NCBI GenBank assembly: GCA_028279755.1 | Contig: JANQNB010000011.1 | Location: forward strand, 192,501 to 256,500 | DNA length: 64,000 bases | Direction: 5' to 3' | From: Candidatus Nanoarchaeia archaeon | GTDB lineage: Archaea; Nanobdellota; Nanobdellia; Woesearchaeales; UBA525 | Shown: in pieces, positions 53,640 to 62,746 of the stretch | Position numbering within the stretch: position 1 is the first letter of the stretch | Layout: the number at the start of each line of letters is the position of its first letter | Notes under the pieces: generated by a model | Database searches by the model: none | Told to the model about the DNA's origin: nothing | The model's input: only the letters and a program-made list of their open reading frames with translations | Made by a program: the position numbers and the translations under genes

Positions 53640-54263
53640 TCAGCCTTTATAGGCAATGCTTGGAACGCCCAATTGACGCAAGGCGCGCTTGTTCGGCTTG
53701 CCTTGGCGCTCGTGATAGTCGAGCAAAGCTCCTGCATATTGCACATCAAGGCGTCCAGGATCCAGCACGTCCTCGAGACCGACATGCTTGATCACATCCT
53801 TCATATGGCCTTGCTTGATACCCTGAGCTGCTGTCTGGCGCAATTCCTGACGCAACTGGGCCATGTGACGCTCACGGAACTGCTCATTAAAGGTCTCGAA
53901 CTTGAAATCACTCCCCAATTGCTGAATATAATCGCCAAACTGTTTCTTGGTGAAGCCAGCGTACGCCTTCATCAGGCGATCCTTCTTGATCGGATCAAGC
54001 TTCTTGGCATCCTTGTCAGTGTTGAAATAGTCCTGCGCAGCACCAACGTACGAGTCAACAAGCTTACCGAGACCTTTCTGCTGAAACTCTTCCTTATCCA
54101 GAAGCGTATAATCAACTTCACCATTCTTGTCGACGATCGCAGATTCAAACTCATTGAACGCGATGCGATGATGGCGATCTGTTGTGTCGGCAGCCTTCTC
54201 AGCGGCACGATGCAGTTTCTGATGTTCTTCAAGATGCTTTGGCAGCTTGGGCTTCTTTGCCAT
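53640..54263 (-). CDS. Novel paralogue pair, member 2
   Basis: This 207-aa protein is helical and lysine-rich. Residues 15-80 (HRAAEKAADTTDRHHRIAFNEFES, then NGEVDYTLLDKEEFQQKGLGKLVDSYVGAA) correspond to member 1. ATG 54263 is about 28 nt from CATTTATATT (leaderless). The two genes have separate promoters, so they arose by tandem duplication and were kept under independent control. Confidence 0.68.
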   Translation of the reverse strand: MAKKPKLPKHLEEHQKLHRAAEKAADTTDRHHRIAFNEFESAIVDKNGEVDYTLLDKEEFQQKGLGKLVDSYVGAAQDYFNTDKDAKKLDPIKKDRLMKAYAGFTKKQFGDYIQQLGSDFKFETFNEQFRERHMAQLRQELRQTAAQGIKQGHMKDVIKHVGLEDVLDPGRLDVQYAGALLDYHERQGKPNKRALRQLGVPSIAYKG

Positions 54264-54381
54264 AGCTCGCAATCTGTTACCACTCCAATATAAATGTTTG
54301 TATGCTCGATCACCCAGACACGAGGCAAAGCAGAGAAGCTTTTTAAATGATCTCGCTTCCTCCTCGCTTGGTGTTGTTGGG

Positions 54382-55599
54382 GTGAGCGGCAGTCTTGCTG
54401 AATATATCGGTAGTCTGATCAATCAGGGCTATACTGAACCCCAGATTCGGGAGTATCTCCAGAAACAGAACTATCCCATGAGCATGATCGACGCCGCGTT
54501 CCAGGCGCTCAACCAAGGCGGCACGACAGGCCCGGCGCCAACGCAACCAAGCGCGCCGACATCCAATCCAGTCGTCGAGCAGCTCACCAGCTATCTTCGC
54601 ACGTATCTGAGCCAGGGCTACCAGGCAACGCAGCTCGCAGCAACGCTCCAGCAGCAAGGATACAATCAAGCAGACATCGACGCAGCGATAGCAGCAGCGA
54701 CCGGTCAGCAGACCGTGCGGCATGAGGTCCATTTTCCTGGGGCGACGATCATCAAGCTCGCATTCCTCTTCCTGCTTGTCGGCGGCATTGTCTACGGCGT
54801 CATGCTGCTCACCGGCGGCGATGAACCAAGCCCAATTCCGATTCCTGGCGAGATGCGCCTGCTCGACGTCACCATGTCGCTGGAAGAGTATAATGTCAAG
54901 CCTGGCGACAAGGTACGCGCTGAAATCACAGTCACGAACATGGGCGACGCGGCAAAGTTCGACGTGGACCTCCGGTACGAACTCTACGACACAGACGGCA
55001 TCCTGTTATGGAGCGAAGAAGAGACCAAAGCAGTGAGCACGAGCTTTGTCGACACGCAGGCGATCGCGCTCGACGAGGACACGCCGGAAGACACGTACGA
55101 GCTCAAGGTCGTGGCCACGTACGGCGGCGAGGCGCCGGCAACAGCGTCGCGACGCTTCACTGTCACCGAAGAGCCGGAGCCGGGTCCAGAACCCGGACCT
55201 GAACCAGGTCCAGAGCCAGGGCCTGGGCCGATCATTATCATCCCGGGCGAGCAGGACACGACAGTCGACGACGCAGTGGCAGAAGCAGAGCGCGGGAATG
55301 GCGCGCGCGCAGAACAGTTGTGCATGGGTATCACGAACCAGGCAAAGCGGGACAATTGCCTCACCAGAATCGTGATGATCGACAATGACGACACGCATTG
55401 CGACAAGATCACGAGCGCGAGCGAGCGCGACGCGTGCTACATGGCTTTCATCATCGACGGCCGGTACGATCTCTGCGACAAGCTGACCGGGCAGGACAAC
55501 AAGAACCTGTGCGAGAACCTGAAGCATCTCAGCCAATTAGAGATCCCGCCATTGGATGACGACGACGGCAGCATCGACGACTTCGCGACCCCGACCTAG
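54382..55599 (+). CDS. Membrane protein with helical repeats, CARDB-like domain and Cys-rich end
   Basis: This 405-aa protein begins with two copies of a 35-residue helical repeat (YIGSLINQGYTEPQIREYLQKQ and YLRTYLSQGYQATQLAATLQQQGYNQADIDAAI), UBA-like in pattern. Next come a membrane helix (IIKLAFLFLLVGGIVYGVMLL), a beta domain with KPGDKVRAEITVTNMGDAAKF (CARDB-like), a PEPGPEPGPEPG stalk and a Cys-rich helical region with six regularly spaced cysteines. The N-terminal repeats would be cytoplasmic and the rest external. GTG 54382 is the first suitable start after TTTTTAAAT. Confidence 0.72.
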   Translation: MSGSLAEYIGSLINQGYTEPQIREYLQKQNYPMSMIDAAFQALNQGGTTGPAPTQPSAPTSNPVVEQLTSYLRTYLSQGYQATQLAATLQQQGYNQADIDAAIAAATGQQTVRHEVHFPGATIIKLAFLFLLVGGIVYGVMLLTGGDEPSPIPIPGEMRLLDVTMSLEEYNVKPGDKVRAEITVTNMGDAAKFDVDLRYELYDTDGILLWSEEETKAVSTSFVDTQAIALDEDTPEDTYELKVVATYGGEAPATASRRFTVTEEPEPGPEPGPEPGPEPGPGPIIIIPGEQDTTVDDAVAEAERGNGARAEQLCMGITNQAKRDNCLTRIVMIDNDDTHCDKITSASERDACYMAFIIDGRYDLCDKLTGQDNKNLCENLKHLSQLEIPPLDDDDGSIDDFATPT

Positions 55600-55601
55600 C
55601 G

Positions 55602-57800
55602 CTACTCGAAATGCGGCATTGCCTCGTCGATCCAGCGTCGGGAGAAGCTTTCTCCACCATCAAGGCCTTCCAGATCATTCAGGCAGAACGGTGGCGGCGC
55701 GACAAACACCGTGACGACAATCGTGTTGTGATGATAGAGCTCGTTCCTGCCGAGATGCCACAGCTGGGTCGCGTTCGTCAATTGCACACCACCCCATGGC
55801 GCTGGCTGAATCTCGACCGGATCCTCAGGGATCAGGTTGCCTTCGACCTCCATGCAGCCTGCGGGAATGATATGGCCGTGGTCGTCGATGTAATGCGCCC
55901 GTACTTCATAGAGCCCGGGCACGAGCTTCACCATCGTCAGGTTGCTCGTGTTGCTCATCATCGCCATCGCGTTCACAAAACCCTCACCAAGCGTCATCGG
56001 CACCCGGGTCAGGGTCGCGAACACGCTCTCATGCCCTTCAAGCGGTTGCGCCGCGCCAAGGCCGAGCGCGCCAGTCACCGGGTTGCGCGATACCTGGCGT
56101 TTCTCGAACCGGATCTCTCGTTCGACAAACGGCTCGAGCGTGATGTCTGGCAAGCGTTGCGACTGGCCATTCCTGGTCGAGACCCGGAGGTTGAGGGTGT
56201 TATACCCTTCCTTCTCAGCCTTCAGCGTGCCGCCGAGGCATTGCGGCACTTCCTGATCCAGCTCTGCGTACATCCCATAGGTATCCAAGCTGCTATAGCC
56301 AGCACGGCACGATGCATACAAACCGCAGGTGAAGCTGAACTGCACCTCTGACAATGGCTGATTGGTCTGGCCGTCGAAGGTGCGCACCTGGAGGCGCGAT
56401 AATCGCTGGCTCGGATCGCACAGCAGGGTCTCGAGGCTCTCGTTGTGCGCGTAGCCCGGTTCGCCGCTTGGCGTGCCGTTCGTCGCGTTTGTCGACGGTG
56501 GCGGATCAGCGCCTGGGCCGGCCACTTCCCACGCGACGTTGTCATGCGTCCAGGGGATGGTGCCGCGGCCGAGCATCCATTCGACAAGGTTCTTGTTGTC
56601 GCGCAGGTTCGCCTCGAGCGCGAAGAGGAAGCTGATGTCAGTGCCGGCAGTGGCGTTCTGGTGCCGAATCTCGATGATGAACGGCGCGCTGACATCGTAG
56701 AAGAAGTCGTAGTAGTTCTGCTGGCGCGAGGGCACGAGCAGGATTCCGCCGGTTCGTTCAGTGCGTGGCTTGATCAATTGGTCTTCGCTCGGCCGGACAT
56801 TCATGTAGATCGGCAGGTTCGGGTAGAGGATGCTCACCCTGACGTCCTCGGCTGTCCAGAGGCTTTCGTTGAGCAGGTCCAGATATGTCGTGGTGAGGAA
56901 GCCCTGCACATAGGGATCGCTCACGCTCGGTGGTGGCTGCACGCCCTGGGTCCGCATCACCTGCAAGGCCGGGGTCGTGCTGTAGAGGATCTGCCGGAAC
57001 TTCTCCTGCACTGCGAGGAGCGCCCAGATCTTCGGCGAGAAGCTCTCCTCATATCCCCCAAGGGGTGGCAGGTCAGCCTCGATGCCACTGTAGGCAGAGA
57101 TGAGGTAGAGCATCCAGTTCTCGAGATATTGGGTCTCAGCCTGCTTTCGCGTCATCTCCCGCGCAAGATGATGATAGCGCAGGAAGGGGATCTCAACGTC
57201 GCTGATGAACGTGGTGGCGAGCTGGCGGTTGTCGCCCTGCCGCATCTCGACCCGGCGGAGATACACGACCTCGACGCTCTCGTCGAACATCGTCACCTCA
57301 ACGTCTTGTTCAGGGTCAGGCAGGACTTCGATGTTGGTGAACACGCCGAAGTTCAGGCATTCATGCAGGTGCTGCAGGACATATTTGCGGACCTGCTCCT
57401 GCATATGCTCGCGGCTGGGGATGAGCGTGACCAACGGACAGCTCGTGCACTGGTTCGGGCCGTGATAATAGAGGTAATACGGGATGGCGCTTTCCGGGTC
57501 GCCAGGGTGCAATTGGACAAGATCGGACTCTGTCGGCGCGATTGGGTTCAGGGTCAATGCTTCACCCACTTCATCCTGGTCAAGCGGGTCGAGATAGCCG
57601 CCGTGCAAGGCCATGCGTTTCAGCGCGTCCACTGTCGCGTCGTGGAGACAGCTCACCACTTGCGTCTGGACCGGCTGGAAATCCGCTGGCAGGATCTCCA
57701 TCTCCGGCTGTGCTGGCTTTCGCAGCACGAAGAGGAGCGCGACGAGGATGAGGACGAGGATGCCGAGGATGACATACAGCGCGATCTGTCCTCTACGCAT
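55602..57800 (-). CDS. Envelope operon protein 5: anchored extracellular protein
   Basis: This 732-aa protein has an N-terminal anchor, MRRGQIALYVILGILVLILVALL, that resembles a class III (pilin-like) signal with G-Q at the cleavage point. A large Asn-glycosylatable ectodomain follows. The region SFLFALEANLRDNKNLVEW and the C-terminus ending PHFE match the last gene (62743), so the two are paralogues flanking the operon. A short Cys pair (CTSCPLV) occurs near residue 118. ATG 57800 overlaps the preceding gene by 8 nt and follows GGAGGTG. Confidence 0.75.
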   Translation of the reverse strand: MRRGQIALYVILGILVLILVALLFVLRKPAQPEMEILPADFQPVQTQVVSCLHDATVDALKRMALHGGYLDPLDQDEVGEALTLNPIAPTESDLVQLHPGDPESAIPYYLYYHGPNQCTSCPLVTLIPSREHMQEQVRKYVLQHLHECLNFGVFTNIEVLPDPEQDVEVTMFDESVEVVYLRRVEMRQGDNRQLATTFISDVEIPFLRYHHLAREMTRKQAETQYLENWMLYLISAYSGIEADLPPLGGYEESFSPKIWALLAVQEKFRQILYSTTPALQVMRTQGVQPPPSVSDPYVQGFLTTTYLDLLNESLWTAEDVRVSILYPNLPIYMNVRPSEDQLIKPRTERTGGILLVPSRQQNYYDFFYDVSAPFIIEIRHQNATAGTDISFLFALEANLRDNKNLVEWMLGRGTIPWTHDNVAWEVAGPGADPPPSTNATNGTPSGEPGYAHNESLETLLCDPSQRLSRLQVRTFDGQTNQPLSEVQFSFTCGLYASCRAGYSSLDTYGMYAELDQEVPQCLGGTLKAEKEGYNTLNLRVSTRNGQSQRLPDITLEPFVEREIRFEKRQVSRNPVTGALGLGAAQPLEGHESVFATLTRVPMTLGEGFVNAMAMMSNTSNLTMVKLVPGLYEVRAHYIDDHGHIIPAGCMEVEGNLIPEDPVEIQPAPWGGVQLTNATQLWHLGRNELYHHNTIVVTVFVAPPPFCLNDLEGLDGGESFSRRWIDEAMPHFE

Positions 57801-58779
57801 GGCTGCCACCTCCAAGCGAATCGAAAAGGTAACGTCCCCAGGCAAGGAAGACCACGAGCCAGGCAAGGGTCAGAAAGGCGTAGAGGCCCTGGCTCACGAT
57901 GCTGGTGAGGGAGATCAGGCCGATGCCGATGAGCCAGGTGATCGCCATGGCAAGGAGGATGCTGAACAGGTCCCGCAGGAGCGGCCAGAGCGTGCTGGAC
58001 TGGAAGCTCAGCAATAAGAGGGCGAGCAGGCCGGCAAGCACGATGAGCGTGAGCAGGGCGAGCAGCGCATTCCCCACAGGGGCAAGCAAGGAGCTCACCA
58101 AGGTGATGAGCGCGAGGAGTGTGAAGAGGAAAAGTTGCAATAAGGCGAGGCCTGCAAGGTAATGCCACCAAGGCGCTTTGGGAAATTTCTGCATCGCATA
58201 GCAGAGCGGAAGCACGACGCAGACAAGCCCGAGCAGTGAGAGGAACGCGATCGCGACTGGATAGGGATTCTGGATCAGCAGCAAGGGGATCACCAAGACA
58301 AAGGGTGCGAGGAAGAGCAGTGCAGTGACGATTAGGCGACGCCTGGCAATGCGCCACTCCCAACGCCGCTGCTGCAGGTTGTTCCACAACAGGCTCTTGG
58401 CTGCGACGTAGAGCACGAGGAAGACGAGGAGGCAGGCGATCGCGATCAGGACCACCTTGAACACGACCAGGTTGAGGTTCGGACGCAGGCCTTCCAACAG
58501 TGCCAGACGCTGGGGATCCGTCGGGTTGCTCGCTTCGAGCTGGGCGATCGCGCTCAGCACCGGGGCGAATGGGCGCGCGACCATGGTAGCAAACATTGCG
58601 TACACGCCGAACAGCAGCATGCCGAGGAAGCCGAGCGCGACATCGATCCCGACATGCCCGAGGGTGCGCCAGTCCCAGACGCGTCGCCACGCGTGGACAT
58701 AAACCGCGAGCTGTCGCTGCCAGTATGCCCGCAGTGTCTGTTTCCTCACCTTCTTTTTCTTGCTCATGTTCTTGCTCAT
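57793..58779 (-). CDS. Envelope operon protein 4: polytopic membrane protein
   Basis: This 328-aa protein has a Lys-rich cytoplasmic start (MSKNMSKKKKVRKQ) and about eight hydrophobic helices, including LNLVVFKVVLIAIACLLVFLVLYV and WHYLAGLALLQLFLFTLLALITLV. It is not recognised as a known secretion or pilus platform protein. ATGA overlap with the preceding gene and 8-nt overlap with the next indicate tight coupling. It is a candidate membrane platform for the flanking ectodomain proteins. Confidence 0.7.
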   Translation of the reverse strand: MSKNMSKKKKVRKQTLRAYWQRQLAVYVHAWRRVWDWRTLGHVGIDVALGFLGMLLFGVYAMFATMVARPFAPVLSAIAQLEASNPTDPQRLALLEGLRPNLNLVVFKVVLIAIACLLVFLVLYVAAKSLLWNNLQQRRWEWRIARRRLIVTALLFLAPFVLVIPLLLIQNPYPVAIAFLSLLGLVCVVLPLCYAMQKFPKAPWWHYLAGLALLQLFLFTLLALITLVSSLLAPVGNALLALLTLIVLAGLLALLLLSFQSSTLWPLLRDLFSILLAMAITWLIGIGLISLTSIVSQGLYAFLTLAWLVVFLAWGRYLFDSLGGGSHA

Positions 58780-59402
58780 GTGCTGTTCACATCGATGAAT
58801 CCTGACAAGAGGTATTGCCAATCGCCAGTGTGATTTGTCAGTGTGTGCCGCCATCGCAGGCGCACTTGCCGGAGCTCGCCTGTCAAGGGAATGCAGGTAT
58901 ATATGTCAGGATCGCACGGGAGCGGGATCGCGTAATAGCCGTCAGAAGCCCGTGACGAGCTGGCAGTATTACTCACCAGGGTATGGTTGATCCCGGCAGC
59001 GTTGTACAGTATCACTTCGACATCATACGTGCCTTCATACGGCTGCATGTACCAGCCGACCTCATAATACATGCCAGGCGGACCAGTTCCTGAATCGTAC
59101 GGACTCTTTTTCGCGAGCACGGTCACTGTGTCCCGATAGATCGGCGTGTTGAGCGAGACCTCGACGATGTTGTTCGCTGCCGGGTCAGCACCGTAGCTGC
59201 TTGTGAGCCCCTGGGTACACACCTCCACTTCCCACTGCGACACGCCATACCAGGGAAGGCCCAGATCCGATTGGTTCAGTTCTGTCACCCAAGAGAATTG
59301 AGGCTGGGTCAGTGGGCTTGTCAGCGTGACTGCGCCATTCGCTGTGACAAGCGCAGCCAGGCAGATCAGGAGGAGCATGGCAAGGAACGATCTACGAATC
59401 AA
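58776..59402 (-). CDS. Envelope operon protein 3: secreted protein
   Basis: This 208-aa protein has a clear signal peptide (MIRRSFLAMLLLICLAALVTANGA). The small beta-rich domain contains NQSDLGLPWYGVSQWEVEVC and ends in VNST. Several Asn-X-Ser/Thr sequons are present. The start is TTG at 59402, overlapping the previous stop (TTGA), with GGAGGTG 7 nt upstream. No family is recognised. Confidence 0.68.
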   Translation of the reverse strand: MIRRSFLAMLLLICLAALVTANGAVTLTSPLTQPQFSWVTELNQSDLGLPWYGVSQWEVEVCTQGLTSSYGADPAANNIVEVSLNTPIYRDTVTVLAKKSPYDSGTGPPGMYYEVGWYMQPYEGTYDVEVILYNAAGINHTLVSNTASSSRASDGYYAIPLPCDPDIYTCIPLTGELRQVRLRWRHTLTNHTGDWQYLLSGFIDVNST

Positions 59403-62400
59403 AACAAGCCACCTCCATCACCAGTGTCGTCAGGCTCGACCCCGTCGAGATCAGCGCAGAAATCGCTGCCAGTCGGCACAGCAGGGTTGCCTTCCCGCAG
59501 GCTGTCTGCGTATTCCTCAAGCTCGTTGAAATTGAGCGCGACGCCCACGAGACCGCAGACTGTCGCGATCAGGCCGCACATCAATGGATCCCACGCATCA
59601 ACCTCATCGCCAGTGCATGTGCTGCTGCCAGCTGCGCGCGCGTCCGTGTACAATGGCGAGCAGACTTCTTCGTACGCCTTCACGACCAGCCAGCCGATCA
59701 GGGCCTGCAAGGCTGCATACCCGAGCTGAATGAGCAGGTTTTCCATCGCGCCGTGCTCGCGTGCCTGCGCGCTTTCGAGGTAGAGGCAGGATTGCGCAGC
59801 GTACTTCTGTTCGCAATGCGTGATCGGCATGCCAAGAGGTGCGCTTTCGCGGATGCAATCAAGTTCGATGCATTTGAGCATCTTCTCCTTACGCAGATTG
59901 TACAATTGTGCAGGGATGCAGAGCGCGTCGTAGCGCGTCGACCGGTAGGGGTTCACAATCCAGTCATCGCCAGGGATGGCATCGACAAAGGTTTGATAGT
60001 TAAGGAGTTGCTGCCCATACGGGGACATGCCCACTTGCTTTCGCGGCGTCAAGGTGAGCCTGTCAAGACCCAGATTGTATCCGGAGCTTGAACCGTCAAG
60101 CACTTCTGGACTGAAATGATCTCCCAATTGAGACGGTGATTCATACGACACTTCGTAAGGTTGTTGGTCGCCATACCAGTTCGGAATCTCGCTGCCGTGC
60201 ATCGCCCGCATCTCCAAGCCGAAGCTCATCCATTCGCCAGCGTCGTAGAGCTTGCAGGTGTACAAGCCGCAGATCCATTTGATCAGGTAACCGATAGCTG
60301 ACAGACCACCTTCTTTGCTGAAGGCTTTGATGAGGCCGACTGTGCCATCTGCGCCGCCGCCACTCACCCAGCCGACCGGCCAGATGTACGTGTTGACAAA
60401 CTTGTGGAAGCCAGAGAAGAGTTTGTTCCCGAACTCCCACAAGCTCTCGCCGTCGTAGCCCCACGCTTCGAGGATGAGCGCGATCGCCCAGATGATGCCT
60501 TTGACGACCTGGATCACCTGATTGATCTTGCCCAACGCTTCTGCCATGCGGCAGATCTTGCCCAGGCTTTCATCGATGCTCGCCTTGCTCCCGATCTTGC
60601 CTTGCAGGCGGTTGATCTCGTCGACAAGCATGGCGTCCTTATCCAAGATCGCCTGGCCGGGATTGCCGATCTCGTCGCGCGTCAGGGGCAGCGCAACAGA
60701 GAGGTTCTCCTTCTCAGCCTGGGTATAGACGACATTGCCCCGTCGCATCGTGAAGTCGAGCGAGCAGTTCATGTCGACTGTGCCGTTGGGCCAGATGCTG
60801 GTGTAGTGGTAATGCGTCACCAGGACCGGCTTGGAGCTGAACTCGTTCATCAGATAGGTCGGACCCGCTATCTCTGGCGTACTGCACTGGATGCGCCGCA
60901 CCTGGATGACGGTCGCACCGCCAGTGACAGAAAGCGAGAGCGGCAGGACAACACGGAAGGGAACAAGCGAAGCGATCCGCTTGTCCACCAGCGGCAAGGT
61001 GCCAGTCGGCCTGACCGCAGTGATGAAATTCGGCGTGATCTCGGTTTCGGCCTCGCACACTTCCAGATTGCGGATCTCAAGCTCGCGCGTGTTGCCTGCC
61101 TCATCCCTAAGCACGAGGGGCACGTTCCCCTCAGTATAGACGCTCAAGAAGCTATTGATAGCCAGGTTGCAGACAAAGTTGCCGTCGCCAAGCGCTTCGC
61201 ACACGGTCGTGACTGTGTCGCGGTCAGTCACTTCGCTCACATTCGCGGTGAGGTAGAGCCGCGGCGAGTAGGCATCATGAGCGTCGACTGTCACTGTCAG
61301 AGTCTGGCCAGCGACAGGACAGGCTGCGTCCATCGAGGGCTGGCCGATCACTTGCGGCACTTCGTTGTCGATGGTGAACTCCTTCTCGAGGATGCCCACG
61401 ATGCGGTTGCCCAGGTCGTCCATCGAGGTCGGCAATACTTGCAAGGTCTGAACATCGCCGTTCCCGCCGGTCGCGTGCACAGTCGCAAGGCATTCCCACG
61501 CGTCGCCGCCAGTGTTGGTGCAGTTCCGCGCCGCCACTGTGCTGGTCCGGAGCTTGAAGAACAGACCGTTCCCGGCCATGCCGCCGGGCGCGTTGAGGAG
61601 CGCGAGCACGTCGTTCGCACCACGGGTCAGGAAGCAGGTGTCGCACCCATCTGGCCGGCCGAGGTAGGTGATGACTGGTTGCGTATTCTCGATCATCAAG
61701 GTCTTCGCTGCGCTGCCGGTTGCGGTGTTGCCGCTCGTGTCAGTCGCGGTGATGGTGATCATGATCGTCTCTTCCGCAGGGTTGAGCTTCAGGTTGGGGT
61801 ATTCGCACTGGTGCACGCCGCCCTGGTCATTGCAGGTCATAGTGAGATCGGTGTATTGCGAGGCATGGCCCGGGTCGGCAGTGAGCGCGCTTGCGTCCAC
61901 AGTGACGGTGTCGAGCGAGCGTTCCTCGACAGTGAAGCGCAAGGTGACCCTGATGTCGACATCGGTCGTGGTGCTGATGTGCTGGATGTCCTGCCCCGCC
62001 CTGAGCAATTCGAAGCTCACCGGCAGGCTCGGCGCGACAGTGTCAACCTCGCGCGTGATGACCTCGCTCGTGCCGGTATTGCCCAGGCGGTCGGTCGCGA
62101 TCAGGAAGATCTCGGTCTGGCCGCTCAGGCCCGCGGCTTCGCCGGTGATGATGCCGTTCGCCTGGCACTCGCCGCCGAAGTTCTCTGTCGCGACATTGTT
62201 CTGGTTGACGATGAGCTGGAGCGTGTTCAAACCAGAGCAGAGCGGCACGGTCCCGCTCGACACGTCTGCGATGTCATAGGTCGCGCTCAGGCTGCTGCCA
62301 AGCTGTGCCACCTGGATATTGTTGAACTGCGGCGGCAGGCCATCGACAGTGTACATCGCGGTCGTGAGCGGTGGAGAACCGCCTTCCTGTCGCAGGTTGA

Positions 62401-62746
62401 GCGTGTAGGTCCCTGGCGCCTGCCAGGTCTTGGGGAAGACGTAGGTGCAGTGGAAGCCGCCTGTATCTGCTGGCGTGCAGGTCAGGTTGATGCTGGTGCT
62501 CGCGCCGACAAGGCTGACCAGGTTCGAATCAGCGTAGACAGTCACGGTCGTGGTGTCGTTGGCCCGGCGGAACTCGGGGAGCTGGTCCTCGCCATACACT
62601 TCTGCCTGGAACACTGCCTCTGCCCGCATCGAGAGCAGGGGAATCACGCCGAGGCTCATCACCAGGTAGATCATGAAGATCGCGAGTGGTTTCAGCCAGT
62701 GCTCGGGAATCAGTCGTTCCGCATCCATCATGGTTCCTGCATTCAT
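59399..62746 (-). CDS. Envelope operon protein 2: giant Ig-like repeat surface protein
   Basis: This 1115-aa protein has a single N-terminal membrane helix (PLAIFMIYLVMSLGVIPLL) after a short cytoplasmic start. Ectodomain Ig-like beta-sandwich repeats recur with the pattern D-N-x-x-P (VDTVAPSLP, IDNEVPQV, IENTQPVIT) and with disulfide-type Cys. The last 400 residues are a different, helix-containing region with two further hydrophobic stretches (LLIQLGYAALQALIGWLVV; MCGLIATVCGLVGVAL) and end in an acidic tail. It starts with an ATGA overlap. Confidence 0.75.
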   Translation of the reverse strand: MNAGTMMDAERLIPEHWLKPLAIFMIYLVMSLGVIPLLSMRAEAVFQAEVYGEDQLPEFRRANDTTTVTVYADSNLVSLVGASTSINLTCTPADTGGFHCTYVFPKTWQAPGTYTLNLRQEGGSPPLTTAMYTVDGLPPQFNNIQVAQLGSSLSATYDIADVSSGTVPLCSGLNTLQLIVNQNNVATENFGGECQANGIITGEAAGLSGQTEIFLIATDRLGNTGTSEVITREVDTVAPSLPVSFELLRAGQDIQHISTTTDVDIRVTLRFTVEERSLDTVTVDASALTADPGHASQYTDLTMTCNDQGGVHQCEYPNLKLNPAEETIMITITATDTSGNTATGSAAKTLMIENTQPVITYLGRPDGCDTCFLTRGANDVLALLNAPGGMAGNGLFFKLRTSTVAARNCTNTGGDAWECLATVHATGGNGDVQTLQVLPTSMDDLGNRIVGILEKEFTIDNEVPQVIGQPSMDAACPVAGQTLTVTVDAHDAYSPRLYLTANVSEVTDRDTVTTVCEALGDGNFVCNLAINSFLSVYTEGNVPLVLRDEAGNTRELEIRNLEVCEAETEITPNFITAVRPTGTLPLVDKRIASLVPFRVVLPLSLSVTGGATVIQVRRIQCSTPEIAGPTYLMNEFSSKPVLVTHYHYTSIWPNGTVDMNCSLDFTMRRGNVVYTQAEKENLSVALPLTRDEIGNPGQAILDKDAMLVDEINRLQGKIGSKASIDESLGKICRMAEALGKINQVIQVVKGIIWAIALILEAWGYDGESLWEFGNKLFSGFHKFVNTYIWPVGWVSGGGADGTVGLIKAFSKEGGLSAIGYLIKWICGLYTCKLYDAGEWMSFGLEMRAMHGSEIPNWYGDQQPYEVSYESPSQLGDHFSPEVLDGSSSGYNLGLDRLTLTPRKQVGMSPYGQQLLNYQTFVDAIPGDDWIVNPYRSTRYDALCIPAQLYNLRKEKMLKCIELDCIRESAPLGMPITHCEQKYAAQSCLYLESAQAREHGAMENLLIQLGYAALQALIGWLVVKAYEEVCSPLYTDARAAGSSTCTGDEVDAWDPLMCGLIATVCGLVGVALNFNELEEYADSLREGNPAVPTGSDFCADLDGVEPDDTGDGGGLF

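Noticed and set aside
56445-57908. 487-codon plus-strand open frame
   Set aside because: It is a shadow of the 732-aa envelope protein and has no start signals.
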